A stretch of 64,000 bases of DNA from Hymenobacter piscis (lineage in GTDB: Bacteria > Bacteroidota > Bacteroidia > Cytophagales > Hymenobacteraceae), in contig NZ_JAHHZN010000005.1 of assembly GCF_018760735.1 (NCBI RefSeq), positions 203,388 to 267,387 on the forward strand. The letters are read 5' to 3'. Position numbers and translations under genes: made by a program. Every line of letters starts with the position of its first letter. Positions within the stretch are counted from its first letter, which is position 1. Below, piece after piece: positions 42,681-52,216 of this stretch. Below the pieces are notes generated by a model. That model searched no databases. It saw only the letters and a program-made list of their open reading frames with translations, and was not told the DNA's origin.

Positions 42681-45155
42681 CTAGAATTTATATGCCACGC
42701 TGCCGGCTATGCTGCGTAGTTTCTGCGGGTTCATGGTGGTGTAGCCGATCCAGTACTGCTGGTTGGTGAGGTTATCAACCTTGGCCGAGATACGGAACCG
42801 GGGTTGGTCGTAGAACACCGAGGCATTTAGCACGGTGTAGCTGGGCAGCGTAAACACGTTGGTGCCGGTGTTCACGATTTTGTTGTCGCTGGCGTAGTTG
42901 CCGCCGAAGCCCAGGCCCAGGCCCTGCACCGGACCGGCCGGCAGGCGGTAGCTCAGCCATAGGTTGGCCAGATACGGCGAGCTGGCCGTGGCGGGGCGGC
43001 GGCCGTTCACGCCTTCATCGGCGCGAGTCAGCTTGGAGTCGTTGTAGCTGAAGCCGGCCACGGCGTTGAAGCCTTCGAACGGGTTGGCTACCACGTTCAG
43101 CTCCAGGCCCTGGCTGCGCTGGGTGCCGTCCTGGGTTTGGGCGAACTTGGCGGCGGCTTCCAGGCGCGGGTCGGTGCGCAGCAGGTTATCTACCCGAATG
43201 GCGTAGTAGCTCAAGGTGGTGGTTAGCTTACCGGCAAAGGCATCCAGCTTCACGCCGCCTTCCCACTGGTTGGCCTGTTCCAGCCGGGCCGTGCGCAGCT
43301 CGGTGCTGTCGGGCAGGGCGGCCGTGTTGTAGGCGCGGTAGGAGCCGGGGCTTCGGAAGCTGTTCTGGTAGTTGGCAAACACCGATACCTTGTCCTTTAC
43401 CGGCTGATACACCACGCCAAACTTCGGCGACACGGCCGTCTGCTTGAACGGCTGCACCGAGCCGCCTACCAAACCGCCCTTGTTCTCAAACCGATCCACG
43501 CGCACGGCGGCCAGCACACTCAGCTGCTCCGTGAGGTTGAGCACATCGGAGACGAAGGCGCTGTAGGTGGTAAGCTGGGTGGTGATGGGGTACGTGAACT
43601 GCGGCGGGCCAGCCGCGTACTGGGCCGCCAGCGCCCCGCCGTTGAAATCAGTGTAGGCCTGGTTGCCCAGCCCCAGCGCCACCGGCGCCCCAAACGTGCT
43701 GCCGAAAAACGTCTGCTGGTTGTTCACGTTCAGGTAGTCGAGGCCCAGCACCACGCGGTTGCGCAGGCCCGCCACCCGGAAGTCGCCGTTGAAGAGCTGC
43801 TGCACCTCCGTCGTGAAGGCCCGGCTGTCGCGCGTCGACTGGTCGGCGCGGCTCAGGAAGTTGGTGCTGCCCAGGCGCGTCGGGTCGCCGGAGCTGAGGC
43901 TGTCGGCAATGGGCGTCACGTAGAAGTAGGCCCCGAAACCGTCGGAAAAGCTGCGGCTGTGCGTGAAATTGGTGGATGACGTGAAGCCCGGCGCCAGCTG
44001 GTAGTTCACCTGCGCGAAGTAGTTGGAGCTGCGCGAATTCAAACTCAGCCCGTTGCCGATATACGACTGCCGGTAGTCCAGGCCCAGCTCCTGGGGCCGG
44101 GTGGCCTGCAAGGCGCTGGTCGGGAAGTAAAAGAAAATGAGCTGCTTGCCCACGCCCTGGGTGCGATACAGCTCCGCGTCGAGGTTGATGGTGAGGCGCT
44201 CGGTGGGCTTGTAGGTAAGGGTCGGGGCAATGGCCAGGCTCCTGTCGAAGCCCTGGTAGCCGCGGTTCTGGAAGTTACGCTCGTACTGGCCGGCCGTGTT
44301 CAGGCGCAGCAGCACCTTCTTCTGCTTGTCCAGGGGCGTGTTCACGTCGGCGCTCAGGCGCTGCAACCCGAAGCTGCCCGCCGAGTACGCCACTTCGCCC
44401 CCAAACCGGTCGTAGGCCTTTTTCGTGACGCGGTTGATGAGGCCGCCGTAGGAGGTCAGGGCGCTGCCGAACAGCGTGGCCGACGGCCCTTTGATGACTT
44501 CCAGCTTCTCCAGGTTGGCCGCGTCGATGCTGCTGGTGACGCCGCCGGCCACGCCGTTGCGCAGCTGGCCCTGGGTAATGAAGCCGCGCAGGTTGTAGTA
44601 GCTGCCGCCGTCGCCGGCCCGGCCCGTGGCTTCCCACATGCGCTGCAAACCCGGCACGTTGCGGGTCGCCTCGTCGGCCGTGAACACCAGCTGCTCAGTG
44701 AGCAGCTCCTTGCCCACGGTGGCGTACACCTGCGGGTTTTCGAGGTTGCTGAGCGGCATCTTGCTCACGTACTCCGACTGCTTGCGGGCAAACTTGTTGG
44801 TGCGGTTGCCGCTGATGACCACTTCCCGCAGCTGCTCGGCATTCTCGGTGAGCATAAAATTGACCGTGGCGGCCTGGCCGCCACTCACCGTAACGGGCTG
44901 CTCCGTCGTTTTCAGCCCCACGGCCGATACCACCACCACGTATTGCCCGTCGCGCACGCGTTCAATGCTGTATTCGCCTTGGCTGTTGGTGATGGCCCCC
45001 TGACTATAGCCCTTCAGGCCCACCGTGACCGATTCCGCCGGCCGGCCGTCGGACGTCGTCACGCGGCCGCGGACGGCGGCGGTTTGTTGCGCCTGCGCCA
45101 TGAGGGAACAGGTTACGAGGGTAGAAGTCAGGCCCAGCAGGCGAAGGTTCAGCAT
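42681..45155 (-). CDS. TonB-dependent siderophore receptor
   Basis: Start at 45155 (MLNLRLLGLTSTLVTCSLMAQAQ) gives 824 residues. After the signal peptide come a carboxypeptidase-regulatory-like domain (about 25-110, RGRVTTSDGRPAESVTVGLKG) and a plug domain (about 125-260, with VPGLQRMWEATG, YYNLRGF and LEVIKGPSATLFG). A 22-strand barrel ends in VAYKF, with the TonB-box region before the plug. The plug with IKGPSATLFG...GGLINRVTKKA is characteristic of ferric-siderophore (hydroxamate-like) receptors. It transports a ferric chelate with TonB energy. The PepSY protein downstream on the same strand is a likely partner. The A+T-rich stretch at 45190-45240 may hold its promoter. Confidence 0.93.
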   Translation of the reverse strand: MLNLRLLGLTSTLVTCSLMAQAQQTAAVRGRVTTSDGRPAESVTVGLKGYSQGAITNSQGEYSIERVRDGQYVVVVSAVGLKTTEQPVTVSGGQAATVNFMLTENAEQLREVVISGNRTNKFARKQSEYVSKMPLSNLENPQVYATVGKELLTEQLVFTADEATRNVPGLQRMWEATGRAGDGGSYYNLRGFITQGQLRNGVAGGVTSSIDAANLEKLEVIKGPSATLFGSALTSYGGLINRVTKKAYDRFGGEVAYSAGSFGLQRLSADVNTPLDKQKKVLLRLNTAGQYERNFQNRGYQGFDRSLAIAPTLTYKPTERLTINLDAELYRTQGVGKQLIFFYFPTSALQATRPQELGLDYRQSYIGNGLSLNSRSSNYFAQVNYQLAPGFTSSTNFTHSRSFSDGFGAYFYVTPIADSLSSGDPTRLGSTNFLSRADQSTRDSRAFTTEVQQLFNGDFRVAGLRNRVVLGLDYLNVNNQQTFFGSTFGAPVALGLGNQAYTDFNGGALAAQYAAGPPQFTYPITTQLTTYSAFVSDVLNLTEQLSVLAAVRVDRFENKGGLVGGSVQPFKQTAVSPKFGVVYQPVKDKVSVFANYQNSFRSPGSYRAYNTAALPDSTELRTARLEQANQWEGGVKLDAFAGKLTTTLSYYAIRVDNLLRTDPRLEAAAKFAQTQDGTQRSQGLELNVVANPFEGFNAVAGFSYNDSKLTRADEGVNGRRPATASSPYLANLWLSYRLPAGPVQGLGLGFGGNYASDNKIVNTGTNVFTLPSYTVLNASVFYDQPRFRISAKVDNLTNQQYWIGYTTMNPQKLRSIAGSVAYKF

Positions 45156-45348
45156 GGTGTGTTTCTTTAGAATCAGTCCAGATTGCTGCAAAGAAACGGC
45201 TGAAATTCTATTTGGAAAAATTCTTAATAAAAATATGTTGCTACAGACGAGTTGCCCAGCTGGTTGGAATCCAAAAGAATCGGCAGCATCCGGCCAATCT
45301 GCCGCCGCTGTGCTTTATCTTCGGCGCTTCTTCCGCTATTCCCATCCG

Positions 45349-47526
45349 ATGCAGAAATTCATTTTTCCCATACTAGCGCTGGCGGCCCTGGCCTCGTGCC
45401 GCTCCACCCAGTCGAAAGCCCCCGGGGCCGGGGCTGCTGCCGTTGCTACTCCTACTTCCGCTCCCGTGCAATACCCCGAAACCCGGAAAGCCGACCAGAA
45501 AGACGACTATTTCGGCACCGCCGTGGCCGACCCCTACCGCTGGCTCGAAGACCTTGATTCGCCCGAAACCAAAAGCTGGGTGACGGCCGAAAACAAAGCC
45601 ACCTTCGGCTACCTGGAGCAGATTCCGTTCCGCGACCAGATCCGGGAGCGGCTCACCACCCTCTGGAACTACGAGAAGTTCGGCATTCCCCAGCAGGAAG
45701 GCGACCAGCTCTACTTCAGCAAAAACGACGGCCTCCAGAACCAGGCCGTGCTCTACGTGCAGCAGGCCGGCCCCGAAGGCCAGGCTGAGGTGCTGCTCGA
45801 CCCCAACAAGTTCTCCGCCGACGGCACCACGGCCCTGGCCGGCACCTTTTTTTCCCACGACCACCGCTACATGGCCTACGCCACCAGCGGCGGCGGCTCC
45901 GACTGGCAGAAAATGAAGGTGCTGGACCTGCAAACCCGCCAGCCCCTTTCCGATGAGCTGGAATGGGTGAAGGTATCGGGGGCGGCCTGGTATAAGAATG
46001 GCTTCTTCTACAGCCGCTACGATGCGCCCAAGGCCGGCGAAAACAGCCTGGCCGGCAAGAACGAGTTCCACAAGGTGTACTACCATGCGCTGGGCAAGCC
46101 CCAGAGCACCGACCGGCTGGTGTACGAGGACCCCAAGAGCCCGCTGGGCTTCCGCTACGTGGGCACCACCGACGACGAGCGGTTCTTGGTGCTCTACCTC
46201 ACCGATGGCAAGGCCGACGGCAACCGTGTCTCGGTGCGTGACCTGCAGGACCGCCGGCAGGAAGGCACCTTCACGCCCCTGATCAGCAGCTACGAGTTCA
46301 ACAACTCCGTGGTGGGCAACGTGGGCGACAAGCTGCTGGTGCTGACCAACCTGCAGGCGCCCAACTACCGCGTCGTGCTCATCGACCCTAAAAAGCCCCA
46401 GGAGAAAAACTGGAAAACCGTGCTGCCCGAAACCGAGCAGAAGCTCGAGGGCGTGGACCACGTGGGCGGCTACCTGGTAGCTTCTTACCTCAAGGATGCC
46501 AGCAGCCTCATCAAAGTGTACACCGAGCAGGGCGAGTTTAAGCACGACGTGGCCCTGCCGGCCATCGGGACGGCCTCGGGCTTCGGCGGCAAGCGCGACG
46601 CCAAGCAGGTGTATTACGCCTTCACCTCGTTCACCTACCCGACGACCATCTACAAGTACGACCTGGCTACCAACACCAGCACCGTGTTCCGGGCTCCGAA
46701 AGTGGACGTGAATCCGGCCGACTACGTGACGACCCAGGTGTTCTACAAGAGCAAGGACGGCACTAAGGTGCCCATGTTCATCACCCACAAAAAGGGCCTC
46801 AAGCTCGACGGGCAGAACCCCACCTACCTCTACGCCTACGGCGGGTTTAACATTTCCCTGACGCCGGGCTTCTCGGTGGCGCGGATGCTCTGGCTCGAAA
46901 ACGGCGGGGTATTGGCCATTCCGAACCTGCGGGGCGGGGGCGAGTACGGTGAAGCCTGGCACCAGGCCGGCATGACGCCCAACAAGCAGAACGTGTTCGA
47001 CGACTTCATTGCCGCCGCCGAATACCTGAAGGTGCAGGGCTACACCAGCACCGAAAAGCTGGCCATGGCCGGCGGCTCCAACGGCGGCCTGCTGGTGGGC
47101 GCCACCATGACCCAGCGCCCCGACCTGTGCAAAGTGGCCTTCCCGGCCGTGGGCGTGATGGATATGCTGCGCTACCAGAAGTTCACCATCGGCTGGAACT
47201 GGGCCCCCGAGTACGGCACCTCCGACAACTACGAGCAGTTCCAGAACCTTTACAAGTTTTCCCCCCTGCACAACCTCAAGCCCGCCACCTACCCGGCTAC
47301 CATGATTACCACCGCCGACCACGACGACCGCGTGGTGCCGGCTCACTCCTTTAAGTTCGCCGCCGCCCTGCAGGCCGCCAACGAGGGCCCCAACCCCCAG
47401 CTTATTCGCGTCGATGTGAATGCGGGCCACGGCGCGGGCAAAAGCACCAAGCTCCAGATTCAGGAGTGGGCCGACGTCTGGTCCTTTGCTTTCTATAACA
47501 TGGGCGTCAAGCCGTTCGGAAAATGA
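45349..47526 (+). CDS. Prolyl oligopeptidase family serine peptidase (S9A), lipoprotein
   Basis: Start at 45349 gives a lipoprotein leader (MQKFIFPILALAALASC) and 725 residues, normal for S9A. The N-terminal DPYRWLEDLDSPETKSWV segment and a seven-bladed propeller (about 100-450) precede the alpha/beta-hydrolase domain. Catalytic residues are visible: Ser577 in AGGSNGGLL, Asp in DHDDRVVP (about 658) and His in AGHGAGK (about 692). It cleaves short peptides after proline. The lipid anchor indicates a periplasmic or surface role in peptide use. A TATCTTCG octamer at 45316-45323 is a possible -7 box, 25 nt before the start. Confidence 0.95.
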   Translation: MQKFIFPILALAALASCRSTQSKAPGAGAAAVATPTSAPVQYPETRKADQKDDYFGTAVADPYRWLEDLDSPETKSWVTAENKATFGYLEQIPFRDQIRERLTTLWNYEKFGIPQQEGDQLYFSKNDGLQNQAVLYVQQAGPEGQAEVLLDPNKFSADGTTALAGTFFSHDHRYMAYATSGGGSDWQKMKVLDLQTRQPLSDELEWVKVSGAAWYKNGFFYSRYDAPKAGENSLAGKNEFHKVYYHALGKPQSTDRLVYEDPKSPLGFRYVGTTDDERFLVLYLTDGKADGNRVSVRDLQDRRQEGTFTPLISSYEFNNSVVGNVGDKLLVLTNLQAPNYRVVLIDPKKPQEKNWKTVLPETEQKLEGVDHVGGYLVASYLKDASSLIKVYTEQGEFKHDVALPAIGTASGFGGKRDAKQVYYAFTSFTYPTTIYKYDLATNTSTVFRAPKVDVNPADYVTTQVFYKSKDGTKVPMFITHKKGLKLDGQNPTYLYAYGGFNISLTPGFSVARMLWLENGGVLAIPNLRGGGEYGEAWHQAGMTPNKQNVFDDFIAAAEYLKVQGYTSTEKLAMAGGSNGGLLVGATMTQRPDLCKVAFPAVGVMDMLRYQKFTIGWNWAPEYGTSDNYEQFQNLYKFSPLHNLKPATYPATMITTADHDDRVVPAHSFKFAAALQAANEGPNPQLIRVDVNAGHGAGKSTKLQIQEWADVWSFAFYNMGVKPFGK

Positions 47527-47647
47527 GTTGTCGGTTGTTAGTTGTCGGTTGTCGGTTGTCAGTTGTCAGTTGTCAGTTGCTAGTTGTCAGAACGAACTAA
47601 CAACCGACAACCGACAACTAACAACCGACAACTAGCAACTGGCAACC
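47527..47647. repeat. GTTGTCGGTTGTC / GACAACCGACAAC repeat cluster
   Basis: Iterated gttgtcggttg and gtcagttg units on the left and gacaaccgacaac and aacaaccgac units on the right form a long imperfect hairpin, starting directly after the stop codon of the peptidase gene. Same family as 27261-27387. Confidence 0.8.
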
Positions 47648-47714
47648 ACAACTGATTTGCCGTATCTTCGCGGCCGCAACGCCCGTAACTGCCTTTGTCT
47701 TTTTGCTTTCTGAT

Positions 47715-47936
47715 ATGAAAAAAATGTCCCTGTTCGGTCTGCTGGCCGCTTCGCTGATGCTGACCGTGGCTTCGTGCAGCAACCCCGAGTACAAATCGGA
47801 TGAAAACGTGACGGTAAAGCCCCTGGAGTACCCCGCTCCGGTCGATACCACCGGCGGTAAAGTAGACCCCGCTACCCGCGAAATCAACGCCGTAAACGCC
47901 ACCGAGGACATCAAGAAAATGCAGCCCGTGATGTAA
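47715..47936 (+). CDS. Small lipoprotein
   Basis: This 73-residue protein starts at 47715 (MKKMSLFGLLAASLMLTVASC, Cys21 of the lipobox); a TTG codon 12 nt upstream is in frame but less likely. The mature ~50 residues are acidic and Pro/Thr-rich (VKPLEYPAPVDTTGGKVDPATREINAVN) with no recognised domain. TATCTTCG at 47663-47670 could be the -7 box, and a terminator follows at 47957. The gene thus looks like a complete single transcription unit. Function unknown. Confidence 0.78.
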   Translation: MKKMSLFGLLAASLMLTVASCSNPEYKSDENVTVKPLEYPAPVDTTGGKVDPATREINAVNATEDIKKMQPVM

Positions 47937-47956
47937 TCCGCGGCCTGCCGGAATAA

Positions 47957-48002
47957 GCAAAAAGAGCAACGACCCGCACCAGGGGGACGCTGCTCTTTTT
48001 GC
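47957..48002. terminator. Intrinsic terminator after the small lipoprotein
   Basis: Arms gcaaaaagagca (47957-47968) and tgctctttttgc (47991-48002) with a 22-nt G+C-rich loop. The T-rich right arm fits forward termination. Confidence 0.75.
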
Positions 48003-48097
48003 GTTCGGGACCTTACCTTGGAATAGCCAACGCACTCTGAAGGGTCGTTCCTCGGCAAGCTCAGGCTGACGTTGTTTCACTCCTCACTCTTATCACC

Positions 48098-48604
48098 ATG
48101 TTCATCCGCCGGGGCCGCGAGGCCGATTTGCCGCAGGTGCTGGCCCTGATTCAGGAGCTGGCCGAATACGAAAAAGCCGCTAACGAAGTCACCAATACGC
48201 TGGCCGACATGCAGCGCGACGGATTTGGTCCGGAGCCCATTTTTGGCTTTTTCGTGGCCCTGGAGGTGCCCGATGGGCCCATTGTGGGCATTGCGCTCTA
48301 TTACACGGCCTACTCCACCTGGAAAGGCCGGATGCTGTTTCTGGAAGATTTGGTGGTGACGGAGAGTCTGCGCGGAACCGGCCTGGGCAAGCGGCTTTTT
48401 GAGGCCGTAGTAGCCGAGGCCCGCCATACCGGCGCCCACCGCCTGAAGTGGCAGGTGCTGGAATGGAACGAGCCCGCCATCGGTTTCTACAAAAAGCTGG
48501 GCGCCAACCTCGACCCCGAATGGCACAACGGTAACCTCACGGCCGCGCAAATCCAGGATTTCCCCTGCGACCCGGCTGTGGAAGCCGCCGTGCGCGAGGA
48601 ATAG
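48098..48604 (+). CDS. GNAT family N-acetyltransferase
   Basis: This 168-residue protein has a full GNAT fold: MFIRRGREADLPQVLALIQELAEYEKA at the N-terminus, strand 4 with MLFLEDLVVTESLRGTGLGKRLF (acetyl-CoA-binding R/Q-x-x-G-x-G/A motif at RGTGLG), and WNEPAIGFYKKLGANL near the C-terminus. The sequence around LEDLVV and WNEPAIGFYKKLGA resembles the spermidine/diamine acetyltransferase (SSAT-like) branch, so a polyamine or amine substrate is plausible but not certain. Confidence 0.9.
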   Translation: MFIRRGREADLPQVLALIQELAEYEKAANEVTNTLADMQRDGFGPEPIFGFFVALEVPDGPIVGIALYYTAYSTWKGRMLFLEDLVVTESLRGTGLGKRLFEAVVAEARHTGAHRLKWQVLEWNEPAIGFYKKLGANLDPEWHNGNLTAAQIQDFPCDPAVEAAVREE

Positions 48605-48609
48605 CCCCT

Positions 48610-48731
48610 TTCTGAATGTGAAAATGGGGGGAGAATGTGTTGAATGTGAAAAATGTGGGGAGAATGTGCTGAATGGACCTGTTTCCATATTCATCACATT
48701 CTCCCCACATTTTTCACATTCAACACATTTA
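48610..48731. repeat. AATGTG / CACATT repeat cluster (second copy)
   Basis: gagaatgtgttgaatgtg on the left pairs with cacattctccccacattt and ttcacattcaacacattt on the right. Same family as 10325-10473. It lies between the convergent GNAT and DUF4286 genes. Confidence 0.75.
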
Positions 48732-48738
48732 AAAATCC

Positions 48739-49041
48739 CTATCCGACTACTTCCAGCATCGTGCGGAAGGAGGCGTAACGGCCACCGAAGTGCTTGTCCA
48801 TTTCGGCCACTAGTGCCGGGGCGGCTACCTGCTGGTACTCCTGGAGCTGCTCCAGGCTCACGCAGTAATACTGGGAGGCATAGGTTACCCCGCCCTCTTC
48901 CTCGCTGAGCATGCGGCAGAGCTGGCTTTTGAGGAAAAAACCGGTAGCCATAACTTCCGGCATATGCGTTTCGCGCATGTATTCCAGCCATTGCTCCGCA
49001 ATTTCGGGGTCGAGGCTGGTGGTGACGTTGTATAGAATCAT
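48739..49041 (-). CDS. DUF4286 family protein
   Basis: Start at 49041 gives a 100-residue protein beginning MILYNVTTSLDPEIAEQWLEYM, with HMPEVMATGFFLKSQLCRML and a C-terminal ALVAEMDKHFGGRYASFRTML. These match the small DUF4286 family of Bacteroidota, which looks like a ferredoxin-like dimeric alpha/beta-barrel. No biochemical function is known. The longer frame upstream (to 49107) lacks family similarity. Confidence 0.85.
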   Translation of the reverse strand: MILYNVTTSLDPEIAEQWLEYMRETHMPEVMATGFFLKSQLCRMLSEEEGGVTYASQYYCVSLEQLQEYQQVAAPALVAEMDKHFGGRYASFRTMLEVVG

Positions 49042-49183
49042 GGGTAAGGAGGGTCTGGGTTGATGGGGTCTGAGGTACTGGGTTACCGGGTGCCAGGCGG
49101 AATACAACTGTGCAAAAGTCGCCGAAAAAAGTTGAGTACGGCAAGCCTTAGTCCCTCAGACCCCCATCAACCCGGCCCCCACA

Positions 49184-49633
49184 TCACACCCGCATATCGT
49201 CGAAATGAAAGTCGCGGATGCGGGCCTGGATGTCTTTGGAGCTGAGTTTTTCACGGATGGCGGCTTGGGTGAGGTCAGCCAGCTCGGCGTCGCCGGCAAA
49301 GCGCAGGGCCAGAATCTGGCTGAGTTCCAGCTGGCTTTCGAGGGGGCGCAGGCTCTGGCCGGTTACCTCAAAGTAGCGCTGGCGCACTTCCAGCCGGAGC
49401 AGGCGGTCCTGGAGCGTGAGGGCGTAGTGCTGGCGCAGCATCAGCAGCACCCCAAACCCCACCACGGCCAGGGCGGCCACCGTGAACCAAAGGCGGGAAA
49501 TCTCAGAGTCCTGACCCGCCACGTCCAGGTAACGCCGGATGCCGTAACCGGCCAGAATCAGGGCCGCAGGCAGCAGCACGAAGTGGTGCCAGGGATAGTA
49601 CATCGGTTTGTTTTTGGTCGGTTGGTCGGCCAT
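49184..49633 (-). CDS. DUF6526-like two-helix membrane protein
   Basis: This 149-residue protein has two close membrane helices (WHHFVLLPAALILAGYGI, about 15-32, and LWFTVAALAVVGFGVLLML, about 48-66). A cytoplasmic helical domain of ~80 residues follows with LQDRLLRLEVRQRYFEVTG and LSQILALRFAGDAEL. The pattern fits DUF6526 as I remember it, an uncharacterised Bacteroidota family. A second ATG at residue 11 would also serve as start. No operon partner is evident. Confidence 0.72.
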   Translation of the reverse strand: MADQPTKNKPMYYPWHHFVLLPAALILAGYGIRRYLDVAGQDSEISRLWFTVAALAVVGFGVLLMLRQHYALTLQDRLLRLEVRQRYFEVTGQSLRPLESQLELSQILALRFAGDAELADLTQAAIREKLSSKDIQARIRDFHFDDMRV

Positions 49634-49768
49634 CGGAGCAGGGTTGAGAGGTAGAACAGTGGAGATGATACGCGAAAATTCCGGCCGGGGCCGGAGTTTT
49701 TACGGGGCGAGTCAGCCGTAACAGCACTTGCGTTTTAGAGTAGAGGCAGTCCGGAAGCGGTTACAGGG

Positions 49769-51022
49769 CTATTCTTCCACGAAATCCAGGTCTTTGCCGA
49801 AGCTTTCGGGCAGGGTGCTCACGGCCCAGAAGGCCACCAGCAGCGAGGCCAGTCCGAGCACGGCGGCTCCGTTGAGCAGGCCCAGCTCGCCCCGCAGCAG
49901 CTGAAACAGCGGCACCAGCAGGATAACCGAGCCCCGGGCGAAGTTGGGGGCCGTGGTGGCCACCGTGGCCCGCAGGTTGGTACCGAACTGCTCGGCGGCC
50001 ACCGTTACGAACAAGGCCCAGAAGCCCACGGCCAGGCCCAGCACAAAGCACACCACATAGTACGTAGCAGGCGTGGCGCCCCGGATACCGAACAGGTACA
50101 CGCCCACCATGAGGGTGCAGAAGCCCAAAAACAGCTGCAGCGCCCGGTTACGACTGCGCAGCACCTGGCTAAGCAGGCCGCTGGCCAAGTCGCCGAACAC
50201 CAGCCCGAAGTAGCTCCAGAACACGCCCAGTCCGGCCGTGACGGGGCCCGTCAGGCCCAGGGCGCGCCCGAATTCGGGCGCCAGCGTAATCAGAATGCCC
50301 ACCACAAACCACAGGGGCACGCCAATGAGCAGGCATTTCAGGTAACGGGCCAGGCGCGGGCCGTTGGTGAAGAGGGCGAAGAAGTTGCCGCGCGCCACCT
50401 CGCTCTTTTTGGCTTGCTCAAACAAGCCCGATTCGAATACGCCCACGCGCAGGGCCAGCAGCGCCAGCCCCAGTCCGCCACCCACGAAGTAGGCCACGCG
50501 CCAGCCCCAGCCCGAGCCTTCGGCCACCCAATAGGCCAGCATGGCGCCCGATACGCCCACGGTGGCCACAATCATGGTGCCGTAGCCGCGCTTTTCCTTG
50601 GGCAGGGTTTCGGCTACCAGCGTGATGCCCGCGCCCAGCTCCCCGGCCAGTCCGATGCCGGCAATCAGCCGCAGCCAGGCGTACTGCTCAATGGTCTGCA
50701 CGAAGCCGTTGGCAATGTTGGCCAGCGAGTAAATCAGGATGGAGCCGAACAGCACCGACAGCCGCCCTTTTTTGTCGCCCAGCACGCCCCACAAAATGCC
50801 GCCGAGCAGCATGCCGCCCATCTGCATGTTGATGAGGTAGAGACCCTGGTCGGTGACGGCCTCGGCCGCCGTGATGCCCAGCGTATTAAGGCTCTGCACG
50901 CGCACAATGCTGAACAGAATCAGGTCGTAGATGTCCACGAAGTAGCCCAGGGACGCTACTATGACAATGGCGCTGAGCAGGCCGGTGGTTTTGGGGGGAG
51001 AGGAAGTAGGATGGGAATTCAT
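49769..51022 (-). CDS. Major facilitator superfamily transporter
   Basis: Start at 51022 gives 417 residues with 12 predicted helices; the longer frame begins in a repeat. The loop between helices 2 and 3 carries the MFS signature GGILWGVLGDKKGRLSVL, and LRLIAGIGLAGELGAGITLVAE in helices 4-5 resembles the sugar/metabolite:H+ symporter (MHS-like) group. FVDIYDLILFSIVRV in helix 1 has acidic residues suited to proton coupling. The substrate cannot be read from sequence. The repeat 51065-51183 separates it from the co-oriented CDF gene. Confidence 0.88.
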   Translation of the reverse strand: MNSHPTSSPPKTTGLLSAIVIVASLGYFVDIYDLILFSIVRVQSLNTLGITAAEAVTDQGLYLINMQMGGMLLGGILWGVLGDKKGRLSVLFGSILIYSLANIANGFVQTIEQYAWLRLIAGIGLAGELGAGITLVAETLPKEKRGYGTMIVATVGVSGAMLAYWVAEGSGWGWRVAYFVGGGLGLALLALRVGVFESGLFEQAKKSEVARGNFFALFTNGPRLARYLKCLLIGVPLWFVVGILITLAPEFGRALGLTGPVTAGLGVFWSYFGLVFGDLASGLLSQVLRSRNRALQLFLGFCTLMVGVYLFGIRGATPATYYVVCFVLGLAVGFWALFVTVAAEQFGTNLRATVATTAPNFARGSVILLVPLFQLLRGELGLLNGAAVLGLASLLVAFWAVSTLPESFGKDLDFVEE

Positions 51023-51064
51023 GCGGGAAAGAGAATTAGGGGCCCGCAGATTACGAAGATTTAC

Positions 51065-51183
51065 GCAAGACCTCACCTCCGGCCCCTCTCCTCGGGGAGA
51101 GGGGGGCGTTCTGGTGGGGTAAAGTATCAATTCGGTGGTGCCGACGCCTGGCACCCCTCTCCCTAAGGAGAGGGGCCGGGGGG
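51065..51183. repeat. CCCCTCTCC / GGAGAGGGG intergenic repeat
   Basis: Two palindromes (ccggcccctctcctcgggga... at the left, cccctctccctaaggagagg at the right) are joined by a ~60-nt spacer and are complementary to each other over about 20 bp. Confidence 0.7.
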
Positions 51184-51187
51184 GCGG

Positions 51188-52120
51188 TCACGCCTCGTCG
51201 CAGCAGCCGTGGGCGCCCATGGCCGGGAACTCGTCTTCCAGCTGCACGGTGCAGTGGCGGATGTTGAACTCGTGGTGGAGGTCGTGCTGGAGGTTGCGCA
51301 GGAACTGGTTGCCGTTCTCGCCGTTGGGGCGCACCAGATGCACCGTCAGGGCGGTGTCCTGGGTGCTGAGGGGCCAGATGTGCAGGTCGTGGAGGCCGGT
51401 GACGCCGGGGCGGGCCAGCAGAAACTGCCGCACCGCCGCCACCTCGATGCCGGCCGGGGCCGCCTGCAAACCCAACTGCACGGTTTCGCGCAGCAGCCCC
51501 CACGAGCCGAAGCCTACCACGGCCAGAATGATGAAGCTGATGGCCGGGTCGAGCCAGAGCCAGCCGGTGAAGTACACCAGCGCCCCGCCCACCACCACGC
51601 CCACCGACACCAGCATGTCCGTGAGCATGTGCAGGTAAGCGCCGCGCACGTTCACGTCGCCCTTCTGCCCGCTTCGGAACAGCCAGGCCGTGAAGCCATT
51701 GATGAGCACGCCCAGCCCAGCCAGGCCCATCACTACCGGGCCGTTCACCGGCGCCGGATGGCGCAGATGGTCGATGGTGTCCCATAGAATAAAGCCCAGC
51801 GCCAGGTACAGCAGCGCCGCGTTCAGCAACGCGGCCTGAATGGTAGCTCCCTTGTAGCCGTAGGTGAACCGCTCGGCGGCGCGGCGCCTGGCCAGCAGGG
51901 TAGCGCCCCAGGCCAGGGCGAGGCTCAGCACGTCGGAGAGGTTGTGGCCGGCGTCGGAAAGCAGGGCCGAGGAGTTGGCCCATAGCCCGCCAGCCGTTTC
52001 GCCGGCCACAAACAGCAGATTCAGGGCAATACCCCAGCCAAAGGCCCGGCCAAAATTGCCATCGGCCGGCGGGCCGTGGTGATGGTGAGCGTGGTCGTGG
52101 CCGGCGTGGTCGTGGGGCAT
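51188..52120 (-). CDS. Cation diffusion facilitator (CDF) metal exporter
   Basis: The start taken is 52120 (MPHDHAGHDHAHHHHG), which begins with a His-rich metal-binding N-terminus; an ATG at 52153 is also in frame. The 310-residue product has six helices. The helix-2 metal site is in LLSDAGHNLSDVLSL (HxxxD) and the helix-5 site in YLHMLTDMLVSVG, the H/D pairs of Zn-transporting CDFs. The cytoplasmic C-terminal domain contains LHDLHIWPLS, typical of the ZitB/CzcD branch, and ends in CCDEA. It exports Zn2+ (possibly Co2+ or Cd2+). It precedes two TonB receptors and a His-rich protein, supporting a transition-metal locus. Confidence 0.92.
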   Translation of the reverse strand: MPHDHAGHDHAHHHHGPPADGNFGRAFGWGIALNLLFVAGETAGGLWANSSALLSDAGHNLSDVLSLALAWGATLLARRRAAERFTYGYKGATIQAALLNAALLYLALGFILWDTIDHLRHPAPVNGPVVMGLAGLGVLINGFTAWLFRSGQKGDVNVRGAYLHMLTDMLVSVGVVVGGALVYFTGWLWLDPAISFIILAVVGFGSWGLLRETVQLGLQAAPAGIEVAAVRQFLLARPGVTGLHDLHIWPLSTQDTALTVHLVRPNGENGNQFLRNLQHDLHHEFNIRHCTVQLEDEFPAMGAHGCCDEA

Positions 52121-52216
52121 ATCGGAGGTAATAGGATTAAGGTAATGGGACAAGGTTGGTGGATTGGGTAGTAAAAACTACAGTCCCTTATCCTACACCC
52201 TTAATCTCTCATCCTG

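Noticed and set aside
45373..47430. 685-codon open frame antisense to the prolyl oligopeptidase
   Set aside because: Shadow of a well-supported S9A peptidase, with no recognisable domain.
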